A stretch of 10,089 nt of DNA from Actinomycetes bacterium (GCA_021781315.1 JAJXXB010000184.1:1-10089), one strand, 5' to 3'. Positions 1 through 5,488 are shown, numbered from the stretch's first letter. The notes: generated by a model from the sequence alone, not told the origin. Numbers and translations: made by a program.

Positions 1-1
1 C

Positions 2-172
2 CAGCCGGCTGTGATGCGCCTCATGCCGGCCCTCGTCATCGAAGAGGCGGAGATCGCCTACCTGCTCCAAGCCCTGGAGAACGCCATCGCCGACCTCAAG
101 GCCGGTCGGGGCCCGAGCGAGTCGCCAGAGCGAGTCAAGCGCCGGCCCGCGCGCTCGAGCGCGACGTCCTGA
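2..172 (+). CDS. Class III (PLP-dependent) aminotransferase, C-terminal end
   Basis: Only the last 56 codons are present; the gene begins upstream of the window. The frame opens at position 2 and stops at TGA 170-172. The visible part reads MRLMPALVIEEAEI followed by a leucine/alanine-rich helix and AIADLKAG. This is the usual end of class III (omega/4-aminobutyrate/ornithine/putrescine type) aminotransferases: a short strand with an 'R-x-x-P-x-L-V-I' run, then a closing helix. The PLP lysine and all substrate-binding residues lie outside the window, so the substrate cannot be named. After the family's normal end there is a basic, Ser/Arg/Pro-rich tail of about 20 residues. The stop codon overlaps the Shine-Dalgarno of the next gene, so it is almost certainly cotranscribed with the SCP2-like gene and the permease. 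Family assignment is by motif memory from a short fragment. Confidence 0.75.
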   Translation, partial: QPAVMRLMPALVIEEAEIAYLLQALENAIADLKAGRGPSESPERVKRRPARSSATS

Positions 173-180
173 GGAGAACC

Positions 181-540
181 GTGGCCGACTGGGACGAACT
201 ACGCGAGGCGCTCGCGGACTACACGATCAGCTGCAACGGCAACGCTCGGCTGCGCAAGATGCAGCGCGACTGGACGCGCACGCTCCACTTCATCTGCTCT
301 GACACCTCGACGACGTTCTCCATGGCGGTCGATCGGGGCGAGATCATCTCCACCGTCGACGGCCACGTGGGGGTACCCGACATCGTGGTCACCACGACGT
401 CCGAGACGTTCTGTGACATGTTCTGGGGCGATCTCAACCCGGTCCAGAAGTACCTGCGCGGCGAGATCACGGTGAAGGGCTCTCAAGAGGACGTCATGCG
501 CCTCGACGCGATCAGCTACGTCATCTGGCCCGACTCCTGA
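181..540 (+). CDS. SCP2-like sterol/lipid-carrier domain protein
   Basis: A 119-residue soluble protein with no signal peptide or membrane segment. The second half has the hallmarks of the SCP2 fold: a strand with DIVVTTTSETFCDMFWG (residues 67-83), then NPVQKYLRGEITVKG (86-100), where the N-P-x-x-x-x-x-x-G-x-I-x-V-x-G pattern is typical, and a closing helix EDVMRLDAI. Stand-alone SCP2 proteins bind hydrophobic ligands or serve as accessory domains; their role in bacteria is usually unknown. The GTG start at 181 is supported by AGGAG at 172-176, four bases upstream and overlapping the aminotransferase stop. The stop overlaps the permease start by one base (TGATG). Lying between an aminotransferase and a permease, it probably helps process or bind a hydrophobic amine or acyl compound, but that is inference from position only. 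The domain call is fairly firm; the function is unknown. Confidence 0.75.
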   Translation: MADWDELREALADYTISCNGNARLRKMQRDWTRTLHFICSDTSTTFSMAVDRGEIISTVDGHVGVPDIVVTTTSETFCDMFWGDLNPVQKYLRGEITVKGSQEDVMRLDAISYVIWPDS

Positions 541-1988
541 TGCCCGAGGGCGACGCGCCAGCCATCACGCTTCGCCGCTCGGTGGGCAGCGCCACCGCGA
601 CGGCGACGTCGGCGGGCCTCGCCTTCGCCGCCATTGACTACCTCGGCGTCGTCTCGATCCTCGCCTACGCCCCGGGGGCCACGGCGGCCTTCGCCATCTT
701 CGTCGGCGGCCTCATCGTCATCCTCGTCTCGGCCATCTTCTCCGAGTTGAATGGCCTCTACCCCACCGCCGCGGGCATTCGCCTCTACCTGGGACGAGCC
801 GTGGGCAATCGCACCGCCCTGTCGGTCACCTTCACCTACATGACGACCGTCGTCCTCGTCATCGCGGCCGACGCGTTTCTCATCGGCGCCGCGGTGCGAC
901 ACGTGCTGCGCGAGCCGGCCGTGCTCGCCTACGTCTGGATCGCCGTGCTGCTTGGCGTTGCGCTCGGCGCGAACCTCAAGGGTGTTCGCCTGGCCGGTTG
1001 GGTGCAGACGATCGTGACCTACACCGTGCTCGCGGGTACGTCGATTCTGTCGGTCGTCGCGCTCTTTCACGTCGGCGGCGCCTTCCACCAGCCCCTCAAC
1101 CTCTTCGGGCGCGGATCGTTCTCGGGGATCCAGGCGATCGCCTTCGCGGTCTTTCTCTACGCCGCGTTCGAGTGGGTCACGACCACCGCGGAGGAAGCGC
1201 GCGCCCCCCACGTCATCACGCGCGCCCTCTTCCTCGCCCCCCTCATCATCTGGGCGGTCGCCTCGGTCTTCGCCCTGGCCCTCTCGCACCTCGTGGCCTA
1301 CTCGTCGCTGCACGCCAGCGCCTACCCCCAACTCCTGCTCGGTCGCGCCGCCCTGGGCACCGTGGGCGAGCTGTGGATGCTGGCCCTCACGGTGCTGACG
1401 GCCCTGAACACCTTCAACGGCGGCTTCCTCGTCGCCTCGCGATTCATGTACGCCGCCGCGCGCGAGGGCAACTTGCCGCGTCCCTTCGCGCGGCTCAACC
1501 TCAACGCCGTACCCTGGCTCGCCGTCACGACCCTGACCGTCGTGTCCGCCGTGGTGGCGGCTCTCGTGTTCGCGACGGGCCAGTGGCTCCTGCTCGTCTC
1601 GGTCGGCGCGGCGATCGAGTGCGCGATCTACGCGATCGGCTCGGTCTGCCTACTCGTCCTGCGCTCGCGCGAGCAGCGACACCGCCCCTTTACTCTCATC
1701 GCGGGACGACCCCTCGCCCTGGTGGGCGCCGTCCTCTTTAGCGTCTTGTTCGTCGCCACGGCCTTCGCGAACCCGAAGGACTCGCGGCGCTTCTCCCTTG
1801 CGCCCTTTAGCGTCATCGCGGTACTGAGCGTCCTCTCCGTCGCCTACGTCCTCTTCGTCGTGCCGCGCCTCCAGCGAGCCCACGCGGCGCGAAGCGCGGC
1901 CGCGCGCCCGCGGCGCCGTCCCGCGCGAGCGTCATCCGAGACAGTTGAAGAGAGTCGCGCCGACGAGATCGATGAGACGCGCGACTAG
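540..1988 (+). CDS. APC-superfamily amino acid/amine permease
   Basis: A 482-residue integral membrane protein with about 12 hydrophobic segments, the usual APC count. Segments are visible near residues 25-45, 48-68, 95-118, 128-145, 153-177, 197-215, 228-252, 277-300, 325-345, 348-375, 390-410 and 422-442. Family signs are GLAFAAIDYLGVVS in the first helix, SELNGLYPTAAGIRLYLGRAVG (the 'E-x-x-x-x-x-P-x-x-G-G' like region) around 69-90, FLYAAFEWVTTTAEEAR at 205-221, and NTFNGGFLVASRFMYAAAREGNLP at 290-313. The last 40 residues are a charged, Arg/Ala- then Glu-rich cytoplasmic tail. The ATG overlaps the upstream stop by one base and has no Shine-Dalgarno, so translation is probably coupled. Transported substrate is unknown; a compound consumed by the upstream aminotransferase, such as a diamine, GABA or an amino acid, is a reasonable inference. 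It is the last gene before a hairpin terminator. Confidence 0.85.
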   Translation: MPEGDAPAITLRRSVGSATATATSAGLAFAAIDYLGVVSILAYAPGATAAFAIFVGGLIVILVSAIFSELNGLYPTAAGIRLYLGRAVGNRTALSVTFTYMTTVVLVIAADAFLIGAAVRHVLREPAVLAYVWIAVLLGVALGANLKGVRLAGWVQTIVTYTVLAGTSILSVVALFHVGGAFHQPLNLFGRGSFSGIQAIAFAVFLYAAFEWVTTTAEEARAPHVITRALFLAPLIIWAVASVFALALSHLVAYSSLHASAYPQLLLGRAALGTVGELWMLALTVLTALNTFNGGFLVASRFMYAAAREGNLPRPFARLNLNAVPWLAVTTLTVVSAVVAALVFATGQWLLLVSVGAAIECAIYAIGSVCLLVLRSREQRHRPFTLIAGRPLALVGAVLFSVLFVATAFANPKDSRRFSLAPFSVIAVLSVLSVAYVLFVVPRLQRAHAARSAAARPRRRPARASSETVEESRADEIDETRD

Positions 1989-2005
1989 GTCTCAGACTCC
2001 GGTGA

Positions 2006-2065
2006 GACACCGCTGACAGCCCCGAATCCGAGACCCAACCACATCGGATTCGGGACCGAGGTGTC
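2006..2065. terminator. Bidirectional hairpin terminator between convergent genes
   Basis: A perfect 11-bp inverted repeat (CCCGAATCCGA at 2021-2031 pairing with TCGGATTCGGG at 2044-2054, 12-nt loop) sits inside an outer 6-bp pair (GACACC 2006-2011 with GGTGTC 2060-2065). A smaller alternative stem, GTCTCA 1989-1994 with TGAGAC 2003-2008, lies just after the permease stop. There is no T-tract on either side. The placement, in the 94-bp gap between convergent stop codons, fits termination of both transcripts. Confidence 0.65.
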
Positions 2066-2082
2066 GCCACTGGCGTCGCGAT

Positions 2083-3129
2083 CTACATGACGATGACGGC
2101 TCGCCCGTCGAGCGTCCCGTGGTGGAGCCTCTCGTAGGCCTCGGGCGCCTGGTCGATCGAAAAGCGCTCGACGTGCACGTCGAGGCGTCCCGCCTGAGCC
2201 ATCTCGATCACCTCGAAGAGCTCCTCGCGGTACCCCCAGTAGGTGGTGGCGACGTGCGCCTCGTAGGGAGTGGCGAAGAAGCCGACGGGTATCGTCGCTC
2301 CCCCCATGCCCAGTCCCACAATCTTGAAGTCGCCTCCCACGCCCACCACCTGGCGCGCGACGTCGAGGCTCTCCTGAAAGCCGGCGAAGTCAAAGACCCC
2401 CTCGGCCATGCGACCCTTGGTCAGCTCGCGCACCTTCGCCACAACCTCGGGGTCGCTCGAGAGCAGCGTCTCGTGCGCGCCCGACTCTCTGGCCAGCTGG
2501 AGCTTGGACTCATCCACGTCGAGGGCGATGATGCGAGCACCGGAGAGCTCGCGCAGGATCTGAATGCCCAGGTGGCCGAGGCCCCCGGCGCCGAGCACGA
2601 CGGTCGTCGTGCCGGCACCGAGCTTGGGCAGGCTCGCCTTGATCGCGTGGTAGGGGGTGAGAGCGGCGTCGGTGAGAGGAGCCGCGATCGCCGGGTCAAG
2701 GTCGCCGATGTCCACGAGGTGACGCGCGTTGTCGACGATCATGTACTCGGCCATCGCCCCGGGCGCGCCAAGGCCGGGCGCGAGGATGGCGAGTGCGGCC
2801 GCTCGCTCGCAGTAGTTCTCGTGTCCCTGGGCGCACTGGTGGCACACGCCACAGCCCCACGGTCCATACACCGCGACGTTCTGGCCGATCGCGACGCTCG
2901 AGACGCCCGCGCCGAGCTCGACGACGGTGCCCACGCCCTCGTGGCCGAGGGTGAGGGGCAGGGTTCCGAGGAAGTACTGCTCCTCGGGAATGCTCATGAC
3001 GAACACGTCAGAGTGACAGAGCCCGGCGGCGGTCACCTTCAACAGGACCTGACCGGGTCCGGGCACCGGTCGATCGATCTCTACGACCTCGGGAGAACCA
3101 CCAAACGTGCGGTACTGGACTGCCTTCAT
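2083..3129 (-). CDS. Zinc-dependent NAD(P) alcohol dehydrogenase, ADH-A-like
   Basis: A 348-residue medium-chain dehydrogenase that should interconvert (secondary) alcohols and carbonyl compounds. Catalytic zinc ligands are Cys38 (GLCHSD), His63 with Glu64 (LGHEG) and probably Asp154 (LTDAALTPYH). The structural zinc loop is complete, with Cys93, Cys96, Cys99 and Cys107 (GCGVCHQCAQGHENYC). The Rossmann motif GAGGLG is at 180-185, with acidic Asp204 after the second strand, which favours NAD over NADP. The N-terminal half (KVTAAGLCHSD, LPLTLGHEGVGTV, AVYGPWGCG, AEYMIVD.ARHLV.IGDLDP) closely resembles what I remember of Rhodococcus ruber ADH-A, a secondary alcohol dehydrogenase of about 345 residues. 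The length is normal and all key residues are present. ATG at 3127-3129 is preceded by AAGGGAG (3136-3142 on the complement), six bases away. It stands alone, facing a terminator shared with the permease. Substrate remains inferred. Confidence 0.9.
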   Translation of the reverse strand: MKAVQYRTFGGSPEVVEIDRPVPGPGQVLLKVTAAGLCHSDVFVMSIPEEQYFLGTLPLTLGHEGVGTVVELGAGVSSVAIGQNVAVYGPWGCGVCHQCAQGHENYCERAAALAILAPGLGAPGAMAEYMIVDNARHLVDIGDLDPAIAAPLTDAALTPYHAIKASLPKLGAGTTTVVLGAGGLGHLGIQILRELSGARIIALDVDESKLQLARESGAHETLLSSDPEVVAKVRELTKGRMAEGVFDFAGFQESLDVARQVVGVGGDFKIVGLGMGGATIPVGFFATPYEAHVATTYWGYREELFEVIEMAQAGRLDVHVERFSIDQAPEAYERLHHGTLDGRAVIVM

Positions 3130-3142
3130 CGGAGTCTCCCTT

Positions 3143-3416
3143 CGAGAGTCTCGCGGCGTCTCGGTCCGTACGCGTGTGCCTAGCGCCCGAGGCGCCCCAC
3201 TACTGGGCTATCACCGCCCGGAGCTCACCACTAGGGAACTTTGTCACTTGACGTCGACGCGATCGCCTCCATGGCGTCGCCGCGAACCAGGGCCGAGCAG
3301 GTCGCGTTGGCGACGACTGCCCTCTCGTGTCGCCACGTCGCGGCGAGTGCCAGTGGTGTCGCGCGGTGTTCGCATCCACGCGGACGCGTCGCTACGTTGG
3401 ATCTCGTGGGAGAAAC
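3143..3416. other. Divergent intergenic region, no convincing gene
   Basis: This is the main part of the 400-bp spacer between the alcohol dehydrogenase and the sulfurtransferase. Open frames here give Arg/Ser-rich, protein-unlike sequence. Visible structure: GCGCC-CGA-GGCGC at about 3182-3194, and TGGCGAC 3308-3314 pairing with GTCGCCA 3329-3335. A TTGACG at 3248-3253 resembles a -35 box, but there is no matching -10 at the right distance. Promoters for both flanking genes must lie here, but I cannot place them. Confidence 0.4.
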
Positions 3417-3533
3417 ATGACTGCCCCTCGCGGTGCGACCGGGCGCGCGAAGCGGCCCGCGTGCGGCGCGCTCGAGGTGACGCACGCGGGCCCGGGGCGA
3501 GCCTCCGCGCGCATTCGCAGAGGGTGCCCGTGA
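3417..3533 (+). CDS. Possible 38-aa upstream ORF coupled to the sulfurtransferase
   Basis: An ATG at 3417 follows GGGAG at 3408-3412 with a four-base gap, the same short spacing as seen for the SCP2-like gene. The frame runs 38 codons and ends in TGA 3531-3533, overlapping the sulfurtransferase GTG (3530-3532) as GTGA. The peptide is rich in Arg, Ala and Gly, with two cysteines: one mid-peptide (RPACGALE) and one next to last, in RRGCP. G/C is high at third positions (about 32 of 38), but other frames in this GC-rich stretch score similarly, so coding is not proven. If translated it could be a leader that couples or regulates sulfurtransferase synthesis. Mycobacteria are known to use short cysteine-containing upstream ORFs before sulfur genes, but this one lacks a cysteine tract. 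It may equally be a chance frame. Confidence 0.25.
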   Translation: MTAPRGATGRAKRPACGALEVTHAGPGRASARIRRGCP

Positions 3534-4369
3534 GGACTCCTCTGCTCTCGCCCGAGTCTCTCGCCGCGAGACTGGGCGAGCCCGAGCTCGTGGTGCTCGA
3601 GGTGTCGTTCTTCGAGGTCCCCCGGGCCGACTACGCCACCTCTCACATCCCGGGGGCGCGCTTTTCGTACTGGAAGGACCTGCTCTGGCACGAGACCCAG
3701 CGCGAGTTCGCCACGTCCCAGGTGCTGGCCGACCGACTGGGCCCCCTGGGCGTCGGTGACGACTCGACGCTCGTGCTGGTGGGCGATCCCCTGCAATTTG
3801 CCACCTACACCTACTGGGTCCTCACCATGGCGGGACTGGCCGAGCACGCCTACGTCCTCGATGGCGGACGTCGCACGTGGACCGCGCGCCACTTGCCCAC
3901 GACCAGTGACGTGCCACCCAATGCGCCTCAGGGCCTGAGCGCGGGCCAAGCGGACCACTCGAGTCGCATCGGGCGGGATGAAGTGCGTGAGGGACTGGGT
4001 CGACCCGAGCGCGTGCTCCTCGACCTACGCTCCCTCGAGGAGTTCACGGGCCAACGGGTGGCGCCCCTTAGCGCGCCCTTCGACCACGGCGCGGAGCGCA
4101 GGGGCCACATCCCCGGCGCGCGCCACCTGCCGGTGGAACGACTCCTTCGCGACGAGGGAACTTTCGCGGGCGCTGACGAACTTCGAGGCGCCTTCGAAGA
4201 CGTGGGCGCGCTCGACGCCGGCGAGGTCGTCACCACCTGTCGGCTCGGTCATCGCGCCTCCTTGGGGTGGTTCGCCCTCACTCAGCTCCTGGGACGCGAA
4301 CACGTGCGCGTCTACGACGGATCGTGGACGGAGTGGGGCTCGATCGTCGGCTTTCCCATCGAGAACTGA
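3530..4369 (+). CDS. Thiosulfate sulfurtransferase (two-domain rhodanese)
   Basis: A 279-residue cytoplasmic protein with two rhodanese domains, the standard size. Such enzymes move sulfane sulfur from thiosulfate or 3-mercaptopyruvate to cyanide or thiols. The N-terminal domain (about 5-120) has YATSHIPGARF (35-45) and YVLDGGRRTWTA; at its active-site loop (around VGDPLQFATYTYWVL, 84-98) there is no cysteine, as usual for the inactive domain. The C-terminal domain (about 145-279) has LLDLRSLEEF, GHIPGARHLPVE (192-203), and the active loop TTCRLGHRAS with Cys237. It ends in the family's YDGSWTEWGSIVGFPIE. CRxGxR[AS] with DGSWTEWG is typical of actinobacterial thiosulfate sulfurtransferases, but thiosulfate versus mercaptopyruvate preference cannot be settled. 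I chose GTG 3530 because AGAGGG (3519-3524) lies at good spacing and homology begins there; the frame is open back to 3107, but that extension is not protein-like. Confidence 0.88.
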   Translation: MRTPLLSPESLAARLGEPELVVLEVSFFEVPRADYATSHIPGARFSYWKDLLWHETQREFATSQVLADRLGPLGVGDDSTLVLVGDPLQFATYTYWVLTMAGLAEHAYVLDGGRRTWTARHLPTTSDVPPNAPQGLSAGQADHSSRIGRDEVREGLGRPERVLLDLRSLEEFTGQRVAPLSAPFDHGAERRGHIPGARHLPVERLLRDEGTFAGADELRGAFEDVGALDAGEVVTTCRLGHRASLGWFALTQLLGREHVRVYDGSWTEWGSIVGFPIEN

Positions 4370-4386
4370 CCTCTCGCGGTCTGTCT

Positions 4387-4426
4387 CTAGAGGGCACCTC
4401 TCGAGTCGACAGGACCGACTCTCTAG
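4387..4426 (+). terminator. Hairpin downstream of the sulfurtransferase
   Basis: GAGTCG 4403-4408 pairs with CGACTC 4416-4421 around a 7-nt loop. It is enclosed by CTAGAG 4387-4392 and CTCTAG 4421-4426, which could extend the stem with a one-sided bulge (the two stems compete for base 4421). It lies 18-57 bases after the stop. There is no T-run, so this is a probable rather than certain terminator. Confidence 0.4.
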
Positions 4427-4480
4427 TGGCGATCCGACGACTCGTCTACTCCACCCAGATCGGGTCGACGCCGTTGAGTC

Positions 4481-4505
4481 GCGCCGCGCCGCGCCGCGCC
4501 GCGCC
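4481..4505. repeat. GCGCC pentanucleotide microsatellite, five copies
   Basis: Five perfect, uninterrupted copies of GCGCC lie in the non-coding stretch between the sulfurtransferase and the next small gene. The unit length is not a multiple of three and no supported gene covers it. It could be a slippage-prone site; no function is visible. Confidence 0.8.
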
Positions 4506-4582
4506 GGCGACGATGACGCCACGTTCCACGTCTCAGCGCGTGCGGCTCACTCGTGGCCGGCTCGCGATCGCTTTCCGCCACG

Positions 4583-4588
4583 TACGAT
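4583..4588 (+). promoter_or_regulatory. Candidate -10 box (TACGAT) for the 53-aa gene
   Basis: TACGAT fits the actinobacterial TAnnnT -10 pattern and lies 24 bases before the ATG at 4613. That leaves room for a short leader holding the ribosome-binding site GGAGAGGA (4603-4610). No convincing -35 is visible 16-18 bases upstream. The same hexamer precedes the putA leader at 7783. Confidence 0.4.
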
Positions 4589-4612
4589 GGAGGCACTACA
4601 GCGGAGAGGACG

Positions 4613-4774
4613 ATGTCACCTTCGAAGCGCCACCCACGTCAACGACCCTGCGTCGCCCCTGACGCGCCACCCGGAGATGACGCCGCCTCTGGACTGCCCG
4701 ACTGCTCGACGGGTCCCGCGGGCCGACTCTCGTGGACGCTGCGCGAACTCGTCGACATCATTCGCCGACGCTAG
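4613..4774 (+). CDS. Small hypothetical protein, 53 aa
   Basis: I do not recognise this protein. It begins MSPSKRHPRQRPC, a basic segment, continues with a Pro/Asp/Gly-rich stretch with a second cysteine (GLPDCSTG), and ends in a predicted amphipathic basic helix, LSWTLRELVDIIRRR. It has no signal peptide or membrane segment. The reasons to believe it: the ATG has a good Shine-Dalgarno (GGAG 4603-4606, six bases away, within GGAGAGGA), a TACGAT -10 box sits at a proper distance upstream, and a clean hairpin starts eight bases after the stop, so a compact transcription unit is outlined. The frame extends upstream to a GTG at 4553, but that would put the promoter and ribosome-binding site inside the gene. 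Its tail could bind nucleic acid or a partner protein; that is speculation. Confidence 0.5.
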   Translation: MSPSKRHPRQRPCVAPDAPPGDDAASGLPDCSTGPAGRLSWTLRELVDIIRRR

Positions 4775-4781
4775 ATCGAGA

Positions 4782-4805
4782 CCCAAGGCTGGCACCAACC
4801 TTGGG
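4782..4805 (+). terminator. Hairpin after the 53-aa gene
   Basis: CCCAAGG 4782-4788 pairs perfectly with CCTTGGG 4799-4805 around a 10-nt loop, starting eight bases after the TAG stop. No T-tract follows. Position supports termination of the plus-strand transcript. Confidence 0.5.
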
Positions 4806-4829
4806 CCACTCGTGGGTGGGTTCGCGGTG

Positions 4830-4851
4830 ACCGGCGGCGCGAGCGACCGGT
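4830..4851 (-). terminator. Hairpin after the 43-aa lysine-rich gene
   Basis: ACCGG 4830-4834 pairs with CCGGT 4847-4851 around a 12-nt loop, 24 bases beyond the minus-strand stop. A five-base stem is weak, but with the hairpin at 4782-4805 it fills the 100-bp gap between convergent genes. Confidence 0.3.
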
Positions 4852-4874
4852 AGTCAGGTGTCGCTGGACGAGAC

Positions 4875-5006
4875 CTACGAAGGGCTCACGTCGCTGCCGA
4901 GGAGGCCCTTCTTGTTCTCCTTCTTGGCGTGCTTCTCGTTGCGCTTTTCCTTCAGCGACTTGCCAGCCTTCTTGACGTTGTGCTGGTGGGGTGATTTATC
5001 GGCCAT
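4875..5006 (-). CDS. Small lysine-rich conserved protein, 43 aa
   Basis: A 43-residue, highly basic protein with 11 lysines and no cysteine or tryptophan. It begins MADKSPHQHNVKKAGKSLKE and continues with a KEKRNEKHAKKENKK charged helix, then a short LLGSD tail. It resembles the many tiny actinobacterial proteins of the form 'M-x-D-K-x-x-H-x-x-x-x-K-K-x-G-K-S-x-K-E-K-R', which are annotated as hypothetical and have no known function. The charge pattern would suit binding to nucleic acid or ribosomes, but this is inference. The ATG (complement of 5004-5006) has AAGGAG (5012-5017 on the complement) five bases upstream, an excellent site. The frame extends further upstream, but that part is unlike the family. 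Local base composition is less GC-rich because of the many AAG lysines. It is divergent from the 66-aa membrane protein gene and convergent with the 53-aa gene. Confidence 0.8.
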   Translation of the reverse strand: MADKSPHQHNVKKAGKSLKEKRNEKHAKKENKKGLLGSDVSPS

Positions 5007-5048
5007 CGTGACTCCTTGTACAGGCGTCGTCATTGTTGGCGGCGTCGA

Positions 5049-5156
5049 GGACAACTCCGCGAGCGTGGCCAACTGCGACACCCGCTCGTCGGGAACCTCG
5101 CACCCACCTTAACCACCGGCCTCACTGACACACCCACCCACTGCGCGGAGTTGTCC
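5049..5156. repeat. Perfect 13-bp inverted repeat in the divergent promoter region
   Basis: GGACAACTCCGCG at 5049-5061 is matched exactly by CGCGGAGTTGTCC at 5144-5156, with 82 bp between. The effect is two copies of CGCGGAGTTGTCC, each pointing outward towards one of the divergent genes (43-aa minus, 66-aa plus). The arms end exactly at 13 bp, with mismatches both outside and inside. No target-site duplication flanks it. On the minus strand a TAAGGT (complement of 5106-5111) between the arms could be a -10 box. Most likely a paired regulator-binding site or a shared promoter element; unproven. Confidence 0.6.
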
Positions 5157-5163
5157 GGGCTGG

Positions 5164-5241
5164 CCCTCTCTAGAGCGCGAGTGATCGTTGCTACACGCAC
5201 CGTCGTTCACGCCCACAGCGCGGCAACGGTGCTAGAGAGGG
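5164..5241 (+). promoter_or_regulatory. Nested stem-loop upstream of the 66-aa membrane protein gene
   Basis: CCCTCTCTAG 5164-5173 pairs perfectly with CTAGAGAGGG 5232-5241. Inside it, ATCGTTGC 5184-5191 pairs with GCAACGGT 5223-5230 (one G-U wobble), leaving a 10-nt one-sided bulge and a 31-nt terminal loop. The structure ends 38 bases before the GTG at 5280. As RNA it could be a structured 5' leader (cis-regulatory element) of that gene or a small RNA. As DNA it could be an operator. I recognise no known riboswitch class in it. Confidence 0.45.
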
Positions 5242-5279
5242 AGTGGACGCATCGTCGAGGAGACCCAAAAGGGGGCCAC

Positions 5280-5480
5280 GTGGCACCATCTTCGAAGAGA
5301 TCCCGCGACACCTGGCGGGGCCCAGGCGGCGCGGGTGGCGGGTGGTTCCTTGGCTTCATCGGGGCCCTCGTCTACTACCTGCACACGCACTCCGGGAGCT
5401 TCTGGCTCGTCATCGTCGCCATCGCCAAGGCGTGTGTCTGGCCGGCCTTCCTCGTCTTTAAGCTCCTCGGACTCCACTGA
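5280..5480 (+). CDS. Small two-helix membrane protein, 66 aa
   Basis: A basic, Gly-rich N-terminus (about 1-21) is followed by a first hydrophobic segment, GWFLGFIGALVYYL (21-34), a short polar turn HTHSGS, and a second hydrophobic segment from FWLVIVAIAKACVWPAFLVFKLL (about 41-63). The pattern 'G-F-I-G-A-L-V-Y-Y ... F-W ... K-A-x-x-W-P-A-F-L-V' matches a widespread family of tiny bacterial membrane proteins annotated as hypothetical. The function is unknown to me. GTG 5280 is chosen because the polar lead-in and family resemblance start there and AAAAGGGGG (5267-5275) gives a usable Shine-Dalgarno; the frame is open back to 5016 but reads as non-protein. A nested stem-loop lies just upstream. 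The gene is convergent with the D,D-carboxypeptidase, 28 bp away. Confidence 0.75.
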   Translation: MAPSSKRSRDTWRGPGGAGGGWFLGFIGALVYYLHTHSGSFWLVIVAIAKACVWPAFLVFKLLGLH

Positions 5481-5488
5481 GCGCTCGG

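Noticed and set aside
516..1331. Long minus-strand ORF (271 codons) opposite the permease
   Set aside because: Highly charged Arg/Glu/Asp/Gly composition with no domain; it is the antisense frame of a GC-rich membrane protein gene.
2119..3183. Plus-strand ORF of 354 codons opposite the alcohol dehydrogenase
   Set aside because: Shadow of a gene with complete zinc and cofactor motifs on the other strand; the translation has no recognisable family pattern.
3107..3529. N-terminal extension of the sulfurtransferase to 3107
   Set aside because: The extension overlaps the alcohol dehydrogenase start, is Arg/Ser-rich and not protein-like; family homology and a Shine-Dalgarno support GTG 3530.
4446..4529. 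Minus-strand 27-codon GTG ORF ending LNGVDPIWVE
   Set aside because: The ending looks protein-like, but a stop lies close upstream, the GCGCC repeat encodes much of it, and there is no ribosome-binding site. It could be the remnant tail of a lost gene; too little to call.
5049..5241. Miniature transposable element (MITE) bounded by inverted repeats
   Set aside because: The 13-bp and 10-bp inverted repeats are unrelated to each other, and no target-site duplication flanks either, so a regulatory or structural role is simpler.
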